DNA of 64,000 nt from an uncultured Collinsella sp. (GTDB lineage Bacteria; Actinomycetota; Coriobacteriia; Coriobacteriales; Coriobacteriaceae), in NCBI GenBank assembly GCA_934658705.1, contig CAKUHP010000002.1:1-64000 (forward strand), given 5' to 3'. Numbering within the stretch: position 1 is the first letter of the stretch; the number at the start of each line of letters is the position of its first letter. The translations under genes were made by a program, and so were the position numbers. Shown piece after piece: positions 56,070 through 64,000 of this stretch. Under the pieces are notes generated by a model. That model was not told the origin of the DNA, made no database searches, and saw only the letters and a list, made by a program, of their open reading frames with translations.

Positions 56070-57113
56070 TTGTTTTCTTTGATGGATATGTTCTTCGGTA
56101 GCTACGCGGGCGATCTTGCCATCGACCTCGGTACCGCCAACACGCTTGTCTCTGTGCGCGGCAAGGGCATCGTCATCCGCGAGCCCTCCGTCGTCGCCAT
56201 CGACAAAAACGATGAGCGCATCCTGGCGGTCGGCATCGAGGCCAAGCGCATGCTCGGCCGTACGCCCGGCAACATCGTGGCCGTTCGTCCCCTTAAGGAC
56301 GGCGTCATCGCCGACTTCGATGTTACCGAGGCCATGCTTCGCTACTTTATCGACAAGGCGTCCGAGAAACGCTATCCGTGGACCCCGCGTCCGCGCGTCG
56401 TCGTTTGCGTCCCCTCCGGCGTCACGTCGGTCGAGAAGCGCGCTGTCTTCGAGGCTACGATTCAGGCCGGCGCTCGCCAGGCCTATCTGATCGAGGAGCC
56501 CATGGCGGCCGCTATCGGCGCCGACCTGCCCGTCGAGGAGCCCACCGGCTCCATGGTCATCGACATCGGCGGCGGTACCACCGAGGTCGCCGTTATCGCC
56601 ATGGGCGGTATCGTCGTTTCCCAGTCCATTCGTATTGCCGGCGACGAGTTTGATCAGGCAATCCTCACGCATGTTCGTGATGCTTACAACCTGGCCATCG
56701 GCGAGCGTACGGCCGAGGACATTAAGATCAAGGTCGGCTCCGCTGTGCCGCTCAAGGACGAGCTCGACGTCGAGGTCAACGGCCGCGATGTCATCACGGG
56801 CCTGCCCAAGACGGTTCGCATCGAGAGCGAGGAGATTCGCCGAGCCCTCAACAAGCCGCTCGACGAGATGGCCAAGGCCGTTAAGGATGCCTTGGACGCC
56901 ACGCCGCCCGATCTTGCCTCGGACCTTATGTACTACGGCATTCTGTTGACCGGCGGCGGCGCGCTGCTGCGCGGCCTCGACGTGCGCCTGCGCGACGAGA
57001 CCGGCGTCTCTGTCAACGTCAGCCCCACGGCGCTCGACAACGTCGTCAACGGCTGCGCCCGCGTGCTCGAAGCCAACGCATTTGACGGTGGCTTCGTCCA
57101 GACCAATGCTTAA
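56070..57113 (+). CDS. mreB: Rod shape-determining protein MreB
   Basis: 347 aa; TTG 56070 with AGGAG close before, or ATG 56082. Actin fold: LAIDLGTANTLV (phosphate 1), PSGVTSVEKRAV, VIDIGGGTTEVAVI (phosphate 2) and TGGGALLRGLD (adenosine). Forms membrane-bound filaments that guide lateral wall synthesis. First gene of mreB-mreC-mreD-mrdA-rodA, all closely spaced. Confidence 0.97.
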   Translation: MFSLMDMFFGSYAGDLAIDLGTANTLVSVRGKGIVIREPSVVAIDKNDERILAVGIEAKRMLGRTPGNIVAVRPLKDGVIADFDVTEAMLRYFIDKASEKRYPWTPRPRVVVCVPSGVTSVEKRAVFEATIQAGARQAYLIEEPMAAAIGADLPVEEPTGSMVIDIGGGTTEVAVIAMGGIVVSQSIRIAGDEFDQAILTHVRDAYNLAIGERTAEDIKIKVGSAVPLKDELDVEVNGRDVITGLPKTVRIESEEIRRALNKPLDEMAKAVKDALDATPPDLASDLMYYGILLTGGGALLRGLDVRLRDETGVSVNVSPTALDNVVNGCARVLEANAFDGGFVQTNA

Positions 57114-57134
57114 TTTCCAAAAGGTGGATTCCAT

Positions 57135-58133
57135 TTGGCACGATCTTCGGGTTTCTCTTCAAATCTGAATACCAAGCGACAATCAACGGGTATGCGCCCG
57201 TTGATTGTTTTCAGCGTGATTTCGGTCCTGCTGCTCACGTTTTATATTCGTGAGGGCGAGGCGGGGCCGATCCATGCCGTTCGCTCGGGCGTGACGACGA
57301 TTACCACGCCGGTGCGCTTTGTGGGTTCGGCGGTGGCGACACCGTTTAACGCCATCGGCAACGTGTTCTCGAACCTTACGGCCTCGCAGGACACGCTTGC
57401 CGAGCTTAAGAAGCAAAACGAGGAGCTCACTTCCAAAGTTGCCGAACTCTCCGAGGCGCAAAAGACCGCCGAGCGCCTGGAGGGCCTGGTCGGCCTGCAG
57501 TCGACCTATAACCTCAAGTCGACCGCCGCGCGCATCGTGGGCGCTTCGGGAGATGCCTGGACCTCGACGGTCACCATCGACAAGGGTTCTGCCGACGGTC
57601 TTACCATCAATATGCCCGTGACGAGCTCTGCCGGTGTTATCGGTCAGATTATCGAGGTTTCGGCCAAGACGTCCACCGTGCGCCTGATTGGTGACGAGAA
57701 CTCGGGTGTGTCCGCCATGGTGCAGGACACGCGCGCCCAGGGCATGCTGCAGGGCCAGCCCGATGGAACCTTGCGCCTTGAGTACGTGAGCGTCGACTCC
57801 GACGTTAAGGTGGGCGACATCATCGTGACCTCGGGTATTGGTGGCGTGTTCCCCAAGGGCCTGCCGCTTGGCACCGTTTCCTCGGTCGAGAAGTCGGCCA
57901 ACGACGTGTACTACACCATCGTGGTGCGCGCGCAGACCACGGCCGAGAACAACGAGGAGGTGCTGGTCATCACCTCGCTGACCGATGAGCAGTCGGCCTC
58001 GGACGATGACGTGAACACGGCCAACAGCACGCCGCAGGGCACCTCGCGCGATGCGGCGACCAAGACCAAGGACGAGGGTTCGGACGACAGCTCCGATGCG
58101 TCCGAAACGACCGACTCGGGTTCGAGCGAATAG
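57135..58133 (+). CDS. mreC: Rod shape-determining protein MreC
   Basis: 332 aa, TTG start 7 nt after AAGGTGG. One membrane helix near 20-38 (PLIVFSVISVLLLTFYI), a coiled coil at about 75-115 (ASQDTLAELKKQNEELTSKV), then the beta-rich MreC core (TVTIDKGSADGLTINMPV, TSGIGGVFPKGLPLG). The last ~55 residues are an acidic Ser/Asp/Thr-rich tail, probably disordered, outside the cell. Links the wall synthases to MreB. Confidence 0.94.
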   Translation: MARSSGFSSNLNTKRQSTGMRPLIVFSVISVLLLTFYIREGEAGPIHAVRSGVTTITTPVRFVGSAVATPFNAIGNVFSNLTASQDTLAELKKQNEELTSKVAELSEAQKTAERLEGLVGLQSTYNLKSTAARIVGASGDAWTSTVTIDKGSADGLTINMPVTSSAGVIGQIIEVSAKTSTVRLIGDENSGVSAMVQDTRAQGMLQGQPDGTLRLEYVSVDSDVKVGDIIVTSGIGGVFPKGLPLGTVSSVEKSANDVYYTIVVRAQTTAENNEEVLVITSLTDEQSASDDDVNTANSTPQGTSRDAATKTKDEGSDDSSDASETTDSGSSE

Positions 58134-58145
58134 GGAGGCACGTCC

Positions 58146-58712
58146 ATGGATCTTCACGAGCAGGGGGCGAGCTCCCGTACGTTTGCGATTGCAGCCGTCG
58201 TGTGCGTGCTGCTGCAGGTGGGCCTGGCGCCGCAGATCTCTATCGCGGGCGGCCGCGTCAACTTTATGATTATCCTGGTGTGCCTGGGCGTGTTCTCGGG
58301 CGACTCCACGCGTGCCGTCGTATGCGGCTTTTGCAGCGGCCTGTTTTACGACCTGTCGGCATCTGTGCCGGTGGGCGTTATGTCGCTGCTGCTGACGGTG
58401 GGAAGCTTTGCCCTGGTGCATAGCGCCGCCGGTCAGGTGAGCGGCTCTCCGAGCGCGCGCGGTATTACCGTGGGCGCCTTCGCGCTCGCCATCAACGTGG
58501 TGTACAGCATCATCTTGCTCTTTATGGGTTTGGAGACGAGCTTTGTGGTTGCCATTTTTGGGCATGCCCTGCCGTCCTCGATTCTGACGGGCCTGGTTGC
58601 CATTCCGTTTTTGATGTCCGGCGCCGCGCCGCAGGCCGGTTACGGATTCTCCGCACGCGGTAATCGCCAGACGGGCATGCGCTTTAAGCCCAAGACCCGA
58701 AAGCTCAAATAG
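58146..58712 (+). CDS. mreD: Rod shape-determining protein MreD
   Basis: 188 aa, ATG 7 nt after AGGGAGG, 12 bp after mreC. Five hydrophobic segments (for example FAIAAVVCVLLQVGLAPQIS and FMIILVCLGVFSG) and a C-terminal basic tail RFKPKTRKLK. Position and topology are typical of MreD. Confidence 0.9.
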   Translation: MDLHEQGASSRTFAIAAVVCVLLQVGLAPQISIAGGRVNFMIILVCLGVFSGDSTRAVVCGFCSGLFYDLSASVPVGVMSLLLTVGSFALVHSAAGQVSGSPSARGITVGAFALAINVVYSIILLFMGLETSFVVAIFGHALPSSILTGLVAIPFLMSGAAPQAGYGFSARGNRQTGMRFKPKTRKLK

Positions 58713-58725
58713 GGGAGGCCCATAG

Positions 58726-60795
58726 ATGTCTTCCCAGCTGACGGTCATCATCGCCGGTATCGTGTTGGTCGTGGCCATTGTGGTCGCGCTCGTCATCATG
58801 CGTCGCGGTGATTCCCGTTTTACCTACGATACGCAGCACGGCACCAGTCCTCGCGCCACCGAGGGCGAGGGCAATACGGCCGCGACGGCATTTAAGGGCC
58901 GTTTCTCTATCCTCACCACCGGCGTGGGCGCGATGTTTGCCGCGCTCGCCGTCAAGCTGTGGGGCATGCAGATGGTCTCGTCGGACTATTACGACAAGCA
59001 GGCCAAGAGCAATCAGACCCGCACCGTCACCACGCCTGCCGTGCGCGGGCGCATCCTCGACCGCAACGGCGTGGCGCTCGTGCAAAACCGCCCCTCGCTT
59101 GCCGTCGTCGCCTACCGCGATCTGGCCGACGACACCGTGCTGGTGCATCATCTGGCCAATGTGCTCGGCATGCCCTACGTGGCGGTGCTGCGCAACATTC
59201 AGGACAATTCCGAGGGCGCGCAGAGCCTTCATACCATCGCTACTGATGTGCGACGCTCTACGGTCGCCTATATCCAGGAGCATGCCGGCGAGTTTCCGGG
59301 CGTGAAGATCGCCGAGCGCACCGAGCGTCAGTATCCGTATGGCGAGACCGCCTGCCACATCTTGGGTTACACCGGTACCATTACCTCCGAGCAGCTCGAG
59401 GCGCAGAATAAGAAGTCCTCTGGCAACGACGACGCCTCTGCAGGTCAAATTACGTACCAGTCGGGCGATATCGTGGGCCAGGCGGGCGTCGAGAGCTACT
59501 ACGAGAACCTGCTGCAGGGTATCCGAGGCGAGCAGACTGTTAAGGTCGATGCCTCGGGCAACGTGACCGGTCAGGCCGGCGCCGTGCCCGCCAAGGCCGG
59601 CTCGGATATTAAGCTCACGCTCGACCTCAAGATTCAGCAGGCTTGCGAGACGGCGCTGGCAAGTGCCATCGAGCTCGCCAAGACCACGGGCTATAGCAAT
59701 GCCGGCAACGGCGCCGTCGTGTGTCTCGACCCCAATAACGGCGAGATCTTGGGTATGGCGAGCGAGCCCAAGTTCGATCCGTCGGTGTTTATCGGCGGCG
59801 TTTCCAACGACGTGTGGACCGAGCTCAACGATGACGAAGGCTCGCATCCGCTGCTCAACCGCGCCATCAGCGGCCAGTACATGTCGGCTTCGACTATCAA
59901 GCCGCTCTCGGCGCTGGCCGGTCTTGAGTTTGGAACCTACACTTCAACACAGACAACCAACTGCACGGGCTATTGGACGGGCCTGGGCAAGGCTTGGGGC
60001 AAGCGCTGCTGGCTGACGTCTGGTCACGGCACCATGACGCTGCAGTCGGGTATCGCCAACTCCTGCGACCCCGTGTTTTACGACATGGGCAAGGCGTTTT
60101 TTTACGACGATCAGCATTCCGAGGGCCTTCAGGAGGTCTTTCGCCGCTGGGGCCTGGGCAAGACCTGCGGTATCGACCTGCCGAGCGAGGGCGCGGGGCG
60201 CATTCCCGATGCCGAGTGGAAAGAGTCGTATTTTACCGACGCTTCTGCCGAGGATCGCAAGTGGAACGCCGGCGACATGACCAATATCGCCATCGGTCAG
60301 GGTGACATTTTGGTGACGCCCTTGCAGATGGCGTGCGCCTATATGGGGCTTGCCAACGGCGGCAAGCAGTACGTGCCGCATGTGTTCCTGTCGGCGGTGT
60401 CGCGCGATGGTGACGGCGATGCCTATAAGTACAACGGCAAGGGCAAGAAGAAGCGCCTGGAGGCCAAGATCAACAGCGATGCCGATCTGGCGCTCGTGCG
60501 TAACGGTATGCATGACGTGATTTACAGCGCATCGACTTCGACGGCGGCGCACTTTAACAGCCTGACGCCGCAGGTATACGGCAAGTCCGGCACGGGCGAG
60601 AAGAGTGGCGAGGACGACTATGCGTGGTTTTGCGCCTATGCCCCTGCCGACGACCCCAAGTATGTCATTGTCACCGTTCTGGAGCAGGGTGGCGGCGGTT
60701 CGGATACCGCCCTGCATGTTGTGCGCGACGTGCTCGGTTCCATCTATGACGAGCCCGACACGTCGACGGCTACGGGCGATTCCTCGGTTCGATAG
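58726..60795 (+). CDS. mrdA: Penicillin-binding protein 2 (elongation transpeptidase)
   Basis: 689 aa. N-terminus has two hydrophobic helices (about 5-26 and 62-84) joined by a polar linker; class B PBPs usually have one. The PBP dimer domain follows (VRGRILDRNGVALVQNRPSL), then the transpeptidase: S389-T-I-K392 in YMSASTIKP, S446-C-D in the SxN position, and K620-S-G-T-G. Crosslinks lateral peptidoglycan together with RodA, whose gene starts 9 bp downstream. The SCD form and the PGST-to-SAST change mark a divergent active-site neighbourhood. Confidence 0.94.
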   Translation: MSSQLTVIIAGIVLVVAIVVALVIMRRGDSRFTYDTQHGTSPRATEGEGNTAATAFKGRFSILTTGVGAMFAALAVKLWGMQMVSSDYYDKQAKSNQTRTVTTPAVRGRILDRNGVALVQNRPSLAVVAYRDLADDTVLVHHLANVLGMPYVAVLRNIQDNSEGAQSLHTIATDVRRSTVAYIQEHAGEFPGVKIAERTERQYPYGETACHILGYTGTITSEQLEAQNKKSSGNDDASAGQITYQSGDIVGQAGVESYYENLLQGIRGEQTVKVDASGNVTGQAGAVPAKAGSDIKLTLDLKIQQACETALASAIELAKTTGYSNAGNGAVVCLDPNNGEILGMASEPKFDPSVFIGGVSNDVWTELNDDEGSHPLLNRAISGQYMSASTIKPLSALAGLEFGTYTSTQTTNCTGYWTGLGKAWGKRCWLTSGHGTMTLQSGIANSCDPVFYDMGKAFFYDDQHSEGLQEVFRRWGLGKTCGIDLPSEGAGRIPDAEWKESYFTDASAEDRKWNAGDMTNIAIGQGDILVTPLQMACAYMGLANGGKQYVPHVFLSAVSRDGDGDAYKYNGKGKKKRLEAKINSDADLALVRNGMHDVIYSASTSTAAHFNSLTPQVYGKSGTGEKSGEDDYAWFCAYAPADDPKYVIVTVLEQGGGGSDTALHVVRDVLGSIYDEPDTSTATGDSSVR

Positions 60796-60804
60796 GAGGT
60801 TGCG

Positions 60805-62031
60805 ATGGACTTTTCGCCGGCGGACCTGTTCCGCTCTACCAAGACCGGCTCTCGCAGCAGCCTGGACCGCGTCAACAAGCAGATTTCCGCATCGCGCGGA
60901 ACGTTTCGTCAAAAGGTGCACATCGGCGTGTTGCTGGCGACCGTTGCGCTCGTTACCTACGGCGCCATCATTATCTGGTCGGCCTCGCAGTTTAAGGCCG
61001 ATGCCTCGTTTTCGCGCCATCTGCTGGGTATTGGCATCGGTGCCGTTTTAGCTGTGCTCGTGTGGCGCACCGACCTGCGCGGCATCTCCAATTTCTCGAC
61101 GGCATTGCTCGTGATCGACCTTATCGTGATCTTTTCGCCCAAGATTCCGGGCCTGTCCTACACGGGCGGCTTGGGTATGACGGGATGGATCAAGATTCCC
61201 GGTATCGGATTGACCTTCCAACCCGTTGAGCTTGCCAAGCTCATTACGATCTTCTTTATCGCCACGCTCGGTTCGCAGTACAACGGGCGCATCGATTCCG
61301 CTCGCGATTACGTCAAGCTCTGCGGCATGCTCTCCATTCCGTTTTTGGCCGTCGTCGCCATGGGTGACTTGGGCTCCGGCTTGGTCGTCTTGGTCTCGGG
61401 CGCTATCGTCATCTGCATGAGTGGCGCGCGCCGCGAATGGGTACTGTCGACCTTGGCCCTGCTCGTGGGCCTTGTCGCGCTCATCTTGGCGCTCGACTCG
61501 GTCTTCGACTCGATCCTGGGCCACGACGTACTCATCAAGCAGTACCAGATGAACCGCTTGACGGTCTTCATCGACCCCGAGAATGCCGATTCGGACGATG
61601 CCTATAACCTGCAGCAGTCACTTATCGCGGTTGGTTCGGGTGGCTTCTTTGGTAAGGGACTGGGCCATGCGACGCAGTCGGCCGGCGGCTTTTTGCCCGA
61701 GTTCCACACCGACTTCGTCTTCGCCTTTCTGTCCGAGACGTTCGGCTTCTGCGGCTCCTTTTTGCTCCTGTGCCTGTACGTGCTGCTTATCTTTTCGACG
61801 ATTCGCGTCGCCTTTAAGTGCGAGTCGCTCTTCTTGCGCCTGTCGTGCGTGGGCATCGTCGGCATGTGGGCATTTCAGACCTTCGAGAATATCGGCATGT
61901 GCATTGGCATGATGCCGATTACCGGTATTCCGCTGCCGTTTATTAGCTTTGGTTCGTCGTCGATGATGATTCAGCTTCTGACGGTGGGTATCGTACAATC
62001 CATATGGCGGCATCGTTCGGGCGCCGCGTAA
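60805..62031 (+). CDS. rodA: Peptidoglycan polymerase RodA (SEDS)
   Basis: 408 aa, ATG after AGGAGG. About ten membrane helices; GWIKIPGIGLTFQPVELAKL carries the SEDS motif with the Glu, and VGSGGFFGKGLGHATQS, LPEFHTDFVFAFLSETFG and PFISFGSSSM are canonical. Polymerises lipid II in the membrane; partner of the PBP2 before it. Confidence 0.97.
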   Translation: MDFSPADLFRSTKTGSRSSLDRVNKQISASRGTFRQKVHIGVLLATVALVTYGAIIIWSASQFKADASFSRHLLGIGIGAVLAVLVWRTDLRGISNFSTALLVIDLIVIFSPKIPGLSYTGGLGMTGWIKIPGIGLTFQPVELAKLITIFFIATLGSQYNGRIDSARDYVKLCGMLSIPFLAVVAMGDLGSGLVVLVSGAIVICMSGARREWVLSTLALLVGLVALILALDSVFDSILGHDVLIKQYQMNRLTVFIDPENADSDDAYNLQQSLIAVGSGGFFGKGLGHATQSAGGFLPEFHTDFVFAFLSETFGFCGSFLLLCLYVLLIFSTIRVAFKCESLFLRLSCVGIVGMWAFQTFENIGMCIGMMPITGIPLPFISFGSSSMMIQLLTVGIVQSIWRHRSGAA

Positions 62032-62049
62032 CCGCTGGAGGGGTTTGCT

Positions 62050-62979
62050 ATGAAGATTCCCGTAGACAAGCTGACCCGCGTCTTTAAGATGGGCGCGACC
62101 ACCAAGAAGGACTCCGATACGCCGGTGCGCGTTTCGGTCTACCTGGATTCGACTGCCTCGCGTTTTTTGGTCGAGACGGTTCGCGATGCCTTTGTTCCGC
62201 AGACGACCTCGGGCATTGTCCGCGTTGAGCGCCTGGGGGAGGATCGCATCGTTCCCAAGGCCGATACGGACGTGGTGCTGGTGCTTTCGTGCGGCTCCGA
62301 CCGCTTGGAGAGCGCCGTTCAGGAGCTTGTGATTGCTGGCGCGCCCGTATGCGTGCTTGCCGAGTCTGCCGTCGAGGTGCCGTTCATCGAGGCTCCCACG
62401 CCCATGCTCGGCGTGGTGGCGGCTACCGACAAGACGTATCTGCTCGAGACGCTTGCCCGCTGGATCCTCGATCGCACGGACAAGGAGACGGCCTTTGCGG
62501 CCAACTTTGCCTTTATGCGCATCGCCGCCGCCAACCGCATTATCACCTCGTGCGCGCTGACCAATATGGCGACCGGTGCGCTCGTGTTTTTGCCGGGCGC
62601 CGACTATCCCGTTATGGCGCTCGCGCAGGTGGGCATGGTCTTTGAGCTCGCGGCAATCTTCGGGCGCGGCATTAAGCCCGAGCGCGGCTATGAGGTCGCG
62701 GGCGTGCTCGCCGGCGGCCTGGCGATCCGCGCCGTGACCCGTGCGCTGGTGAAGCAGACGCCGCATATCGGCTTTGCCGTCAAGGCGCTCTCCGCCGCCG
62801 TCGGCACCTACGGCATGGGTCGTGCGCTCGTTTCGCTCTACGAGCGCGACATCGACTACAGCCGCGCCAACGAGGTGGCCGCCGCTACCTTTTCGCGCGT
62901 CCGTGACCTGGTGACCACGGTTGCCGGCGCCACCCGTCCCATGAATCCTTTTGAGGATGCTTCCGATCTCGCTGCTTAG
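62050..62979 (+). CDS. DUF697-like protein downstream of rodA
   Basis: 309 aa, ATG 18 bp after rodA. Residues about 25-125 look like a Rossmann-type domain (VRVSVYLDSTASRFLVETV, DVVLVLSCGSDRLESAV). The C-terminal half holds two or three hydrophobic helices (ITSCALTNMATGALVFLPGA, VMALAQVGMVFELAAIFG, VAGVLAGGLAIRAVTRALV) in the manner of DUF697/YcjF, proteins often linked to GTPases. No GTPase is present here. Function unknown; the location suggests envelope growth. Confidence 0.65.
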   Translation: MKIPVDKLTRVFKMGATTKKDSDTPVRVSVYLDSTASRFLVETVRDAFVPQTTSGIVRVERLGEDRIVPKADTDVVLVLSCGSDRLESAVQELVIAGAPVCVLAESAVEVPFIEAPTPMLGVVAATDKTYLLETLARWILDRTDKETAFAANFAFMRIAAANRIITSCALTNMATGALVFLPGADYPVMALAQVGMVFELAAIFGRGIKPERGYEVAGVLAGGLAIRAVTRALVKQTPHIGFAVKALSAAVGTYGMGRALVSLYERDIDYSRANEVAAATFSRVRDLVTTVAGATRPMNPFEDASDLAA

Positions 62980-62988
62980 GGGTTTCTT

Positions 62989-64000
62989 TTGCGCGTTCCA
63001 TACCAAGACTGTTTCCATCTGATCGAGCCGCTGCTCGCCAAGGTCGAAAAGCCGAGCCGCTATATCGACCACGAGTGGGGCACCCTCTCCAAGGCCGATG
63101 CTGACTATCGCTGCTGCATGATCTATCCGGACGTGTACGAGGTCGGCCTGCCCAACCAGGGCATCGCCATCCTCTACAACATCCTCAACCAGGCCGAGGG
63201 CATTTCCTGCGAGCGCGGCTATGTGCCGTGGCCCGATATGGGCGATGCCATGCGCGAGGCCGGCATTCCGCTGCTGTCGCTCGAGGGCGCGGCGCCAGTC
63301 GCTTCGTTCGATATCGTCGGCATGCATGTGCCGCACGAGATGGCCGTCACGAACTTCCTCGAGGCGCTCGACCTCGCCGGCATTCCGCTGCTGGCGGCCG
63401 ACCGCACCGAGGACGATCCCATCATCGTCGCCGGTGGTCCCTCGGTGTATAACCCCGAGCCGTATGCGGCTTTCTTCGATGCCATCCTGATCGGCGAGGG
63501 CGAGGAGTCGCTGCTCGAGATCTGCCAGCTGCATCGTCGTATGCGCGATGAGGGCGTCTCGCGTGCCCAGATCGTCGAGAAGCTTGCGACCGTCGCCGGA
63601 ACCTATGTGCCGTCCCTGTACGAGGTGTGCCACGACGAACCCTGCTCGCCGCATGGCTATACCGTGCCGCGCGAGGGCAAGGACGTACCGCCGGTGGTGT
63701 ACAAGCGCGTCGTCGAGGACTTTGGTGCCACCAATCCACTCTCGCAGTCGTGCGTTCCGTATGCTCAGCTGGTCCACGACCGCCTATCCATCGAGATCCT
63801 GCGTGGTTGTGCGCGCGGCTGTCGTTTTTGCCAGGCGGGCATGACGTATCGTCCGGTGCGTGAGCGTTCGGCAGACCAGATCGTGTCCTCGGTGATTCAG
63901 GGCCTGGAAAAGACCGGCTATGACGAGGTGTCGCTCACCTCGCTTTCGACCACCGATCACTCGTGCATCCGCGATGTGCTCGGAAGGCTCAACCGACGCC
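62989..64000 (+). CDS. Radical SAM protein, TIGR03960-like (3' end missing)
   Basis: 337 codons visible, open to the window end. TTG 62989 with AGGGG upstream; no nearby ATG fits. The N-terminal ~215 residues form a cobalamin-binding-like domain (MIYPDVYEVGLPNQGIAIL, VASFDIVGMHVPHE and IVAGGPSVYNPEP). The radical SAM cluster motif C274-x3-C278-x2-C281 is in EILRGCARGCRFCQAGM. This matches the conserved pair upstream of a DUF2344 gene in many Gram-positives. Reaction unproven; a role in RNA or peptide modification has been proposed for relatives. Confidence 0.88.
   Translation, partial: MRVPYQDCFHLIEPLLAKVEKPSRYIDHEWGTLSKADADYRCCMIYPDVYEVGLPNQGIAILYNILNQAEGISCERGYVPWPDMGDAMREAGIPLLSLEGAAPVASFDIVGMHVPHEMAVTNFLEALDLAGIPLLAADRTEDDPIIVAGGPSVYNPEPYAAFFDAILIGEGEESLLEICQLHRRMRDEGVSRAQIVEKLATVAGTYVPSLYEVCHDEPCSPHGYTVPREGKDVPPVVYKRVVEDFGATNPLSQSCVPYAQLVHDRLSIEILRGCARGCRFCQAGMTYRPVRERSADQIVSSVIQGLEKTGYDEVSLTSLSTTDHSCIRDVLGRLNRR

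Noticed and set aside
61618..63777. 719-codon minus-strand frame opposite rodA, the DUF697-like gene and the radical SAM gene
   Set aside because: Crosses three plus-strand genes with clear motifs; composition typical of antisense frames.

Overview
The window reads as chromosome of a gut Coriobacteriia actinobacterium, most like Collinsella. This is inferred from the Trp-rich (ChW-type) repeat surface proteins, the aroE-aroK and rmlC-rmlD fusions, the GC-rich housekeeping genes and the DUF6541/DUF2304 glycan genes; no database search was run. Both ends are cut inside genes.

Layout. (1) 1-8054: three tandem secreted proteins on the same ChW repeat scaffold, each with a different payload: an NlpC/P60-like peptidase domain, a YkuD L,D-transpeptidase, and a domain that resembles GT80 bacterial sialyltransferases. 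(2) 8298-38042: a mosaic cell-surface polysaccharide locus. It holds dTDP-L-rhamnose synthesis (rmlA, rmlB, fused rmlC-rmlD), many GT2 glycosyltransferases, a flippase, two large DUF6541-like membrane proteins, a LicD-like phosphotransferase, an O-acyltransferase, a cytidylyltransferase/SDR pair, a GlfT2-like galactofuranosyltransferase and a Wzm/Wzt-type ABC exporter. GC-rich rml genes alternate with AT-rich transferase genes. Decayed IS21 and IS256 elements sit at strand switches, one transferase carries an in-frame amber codon, and a 1,010-bp stretch (rmlB end, rmlC domain) occurs twice as a direct repeat flanking about 8 kb. (3) 38097-39789: tRNA-Arg(TCT), a probable integrase scar and an AAA ATPase. 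(4) 39829-49561, minus strand: UDP-galactopyranose mutase, then a nearly complete shikimate/Phe/Tyr gene run (aroF-tyrA-aroB-aroA-aroC-pheA-aroEK-aroQ, in transcription order), with an operator-like palindrome at its promoter. (5) 49766-52644: tRNA-Arg(CCG) and a P-type ATPase. (6) 52846-64000: a zinc-ribbon membrane protein, a cyclophilin, a TPR membrane protein, the rod-shape operon mreB-mreC-mreD-mrdA-rodA, a DUF697-like protein and a truncated radical SAM gene.

How it fits together. Most of the window serves the cell envelope. Nucleotide-sugar synthesis, transferases and exporters would build a polymer containing rhamnose and galactofuranose, possibly decorated with a phosphopolyol. The ChW proteins would modify or decorate the wall from outside, and the mre/rod genes shape it. 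Two nearly identical 36-37 bp palindromes with 8-nt loops lie in the housekeeping half and differ by a compensated substitution.

The candidates I would follow first are the secreted GT80-like domain (about 5550-7190), the duplicated 1-kb cassette boundary (9982-10991 and 19131-20140), and the palindrome family. Starts were chosen by Shine-Dalgarno spacing and overlap with neighbours. Family names come from reading translated motifs, so remote homologies are inference.
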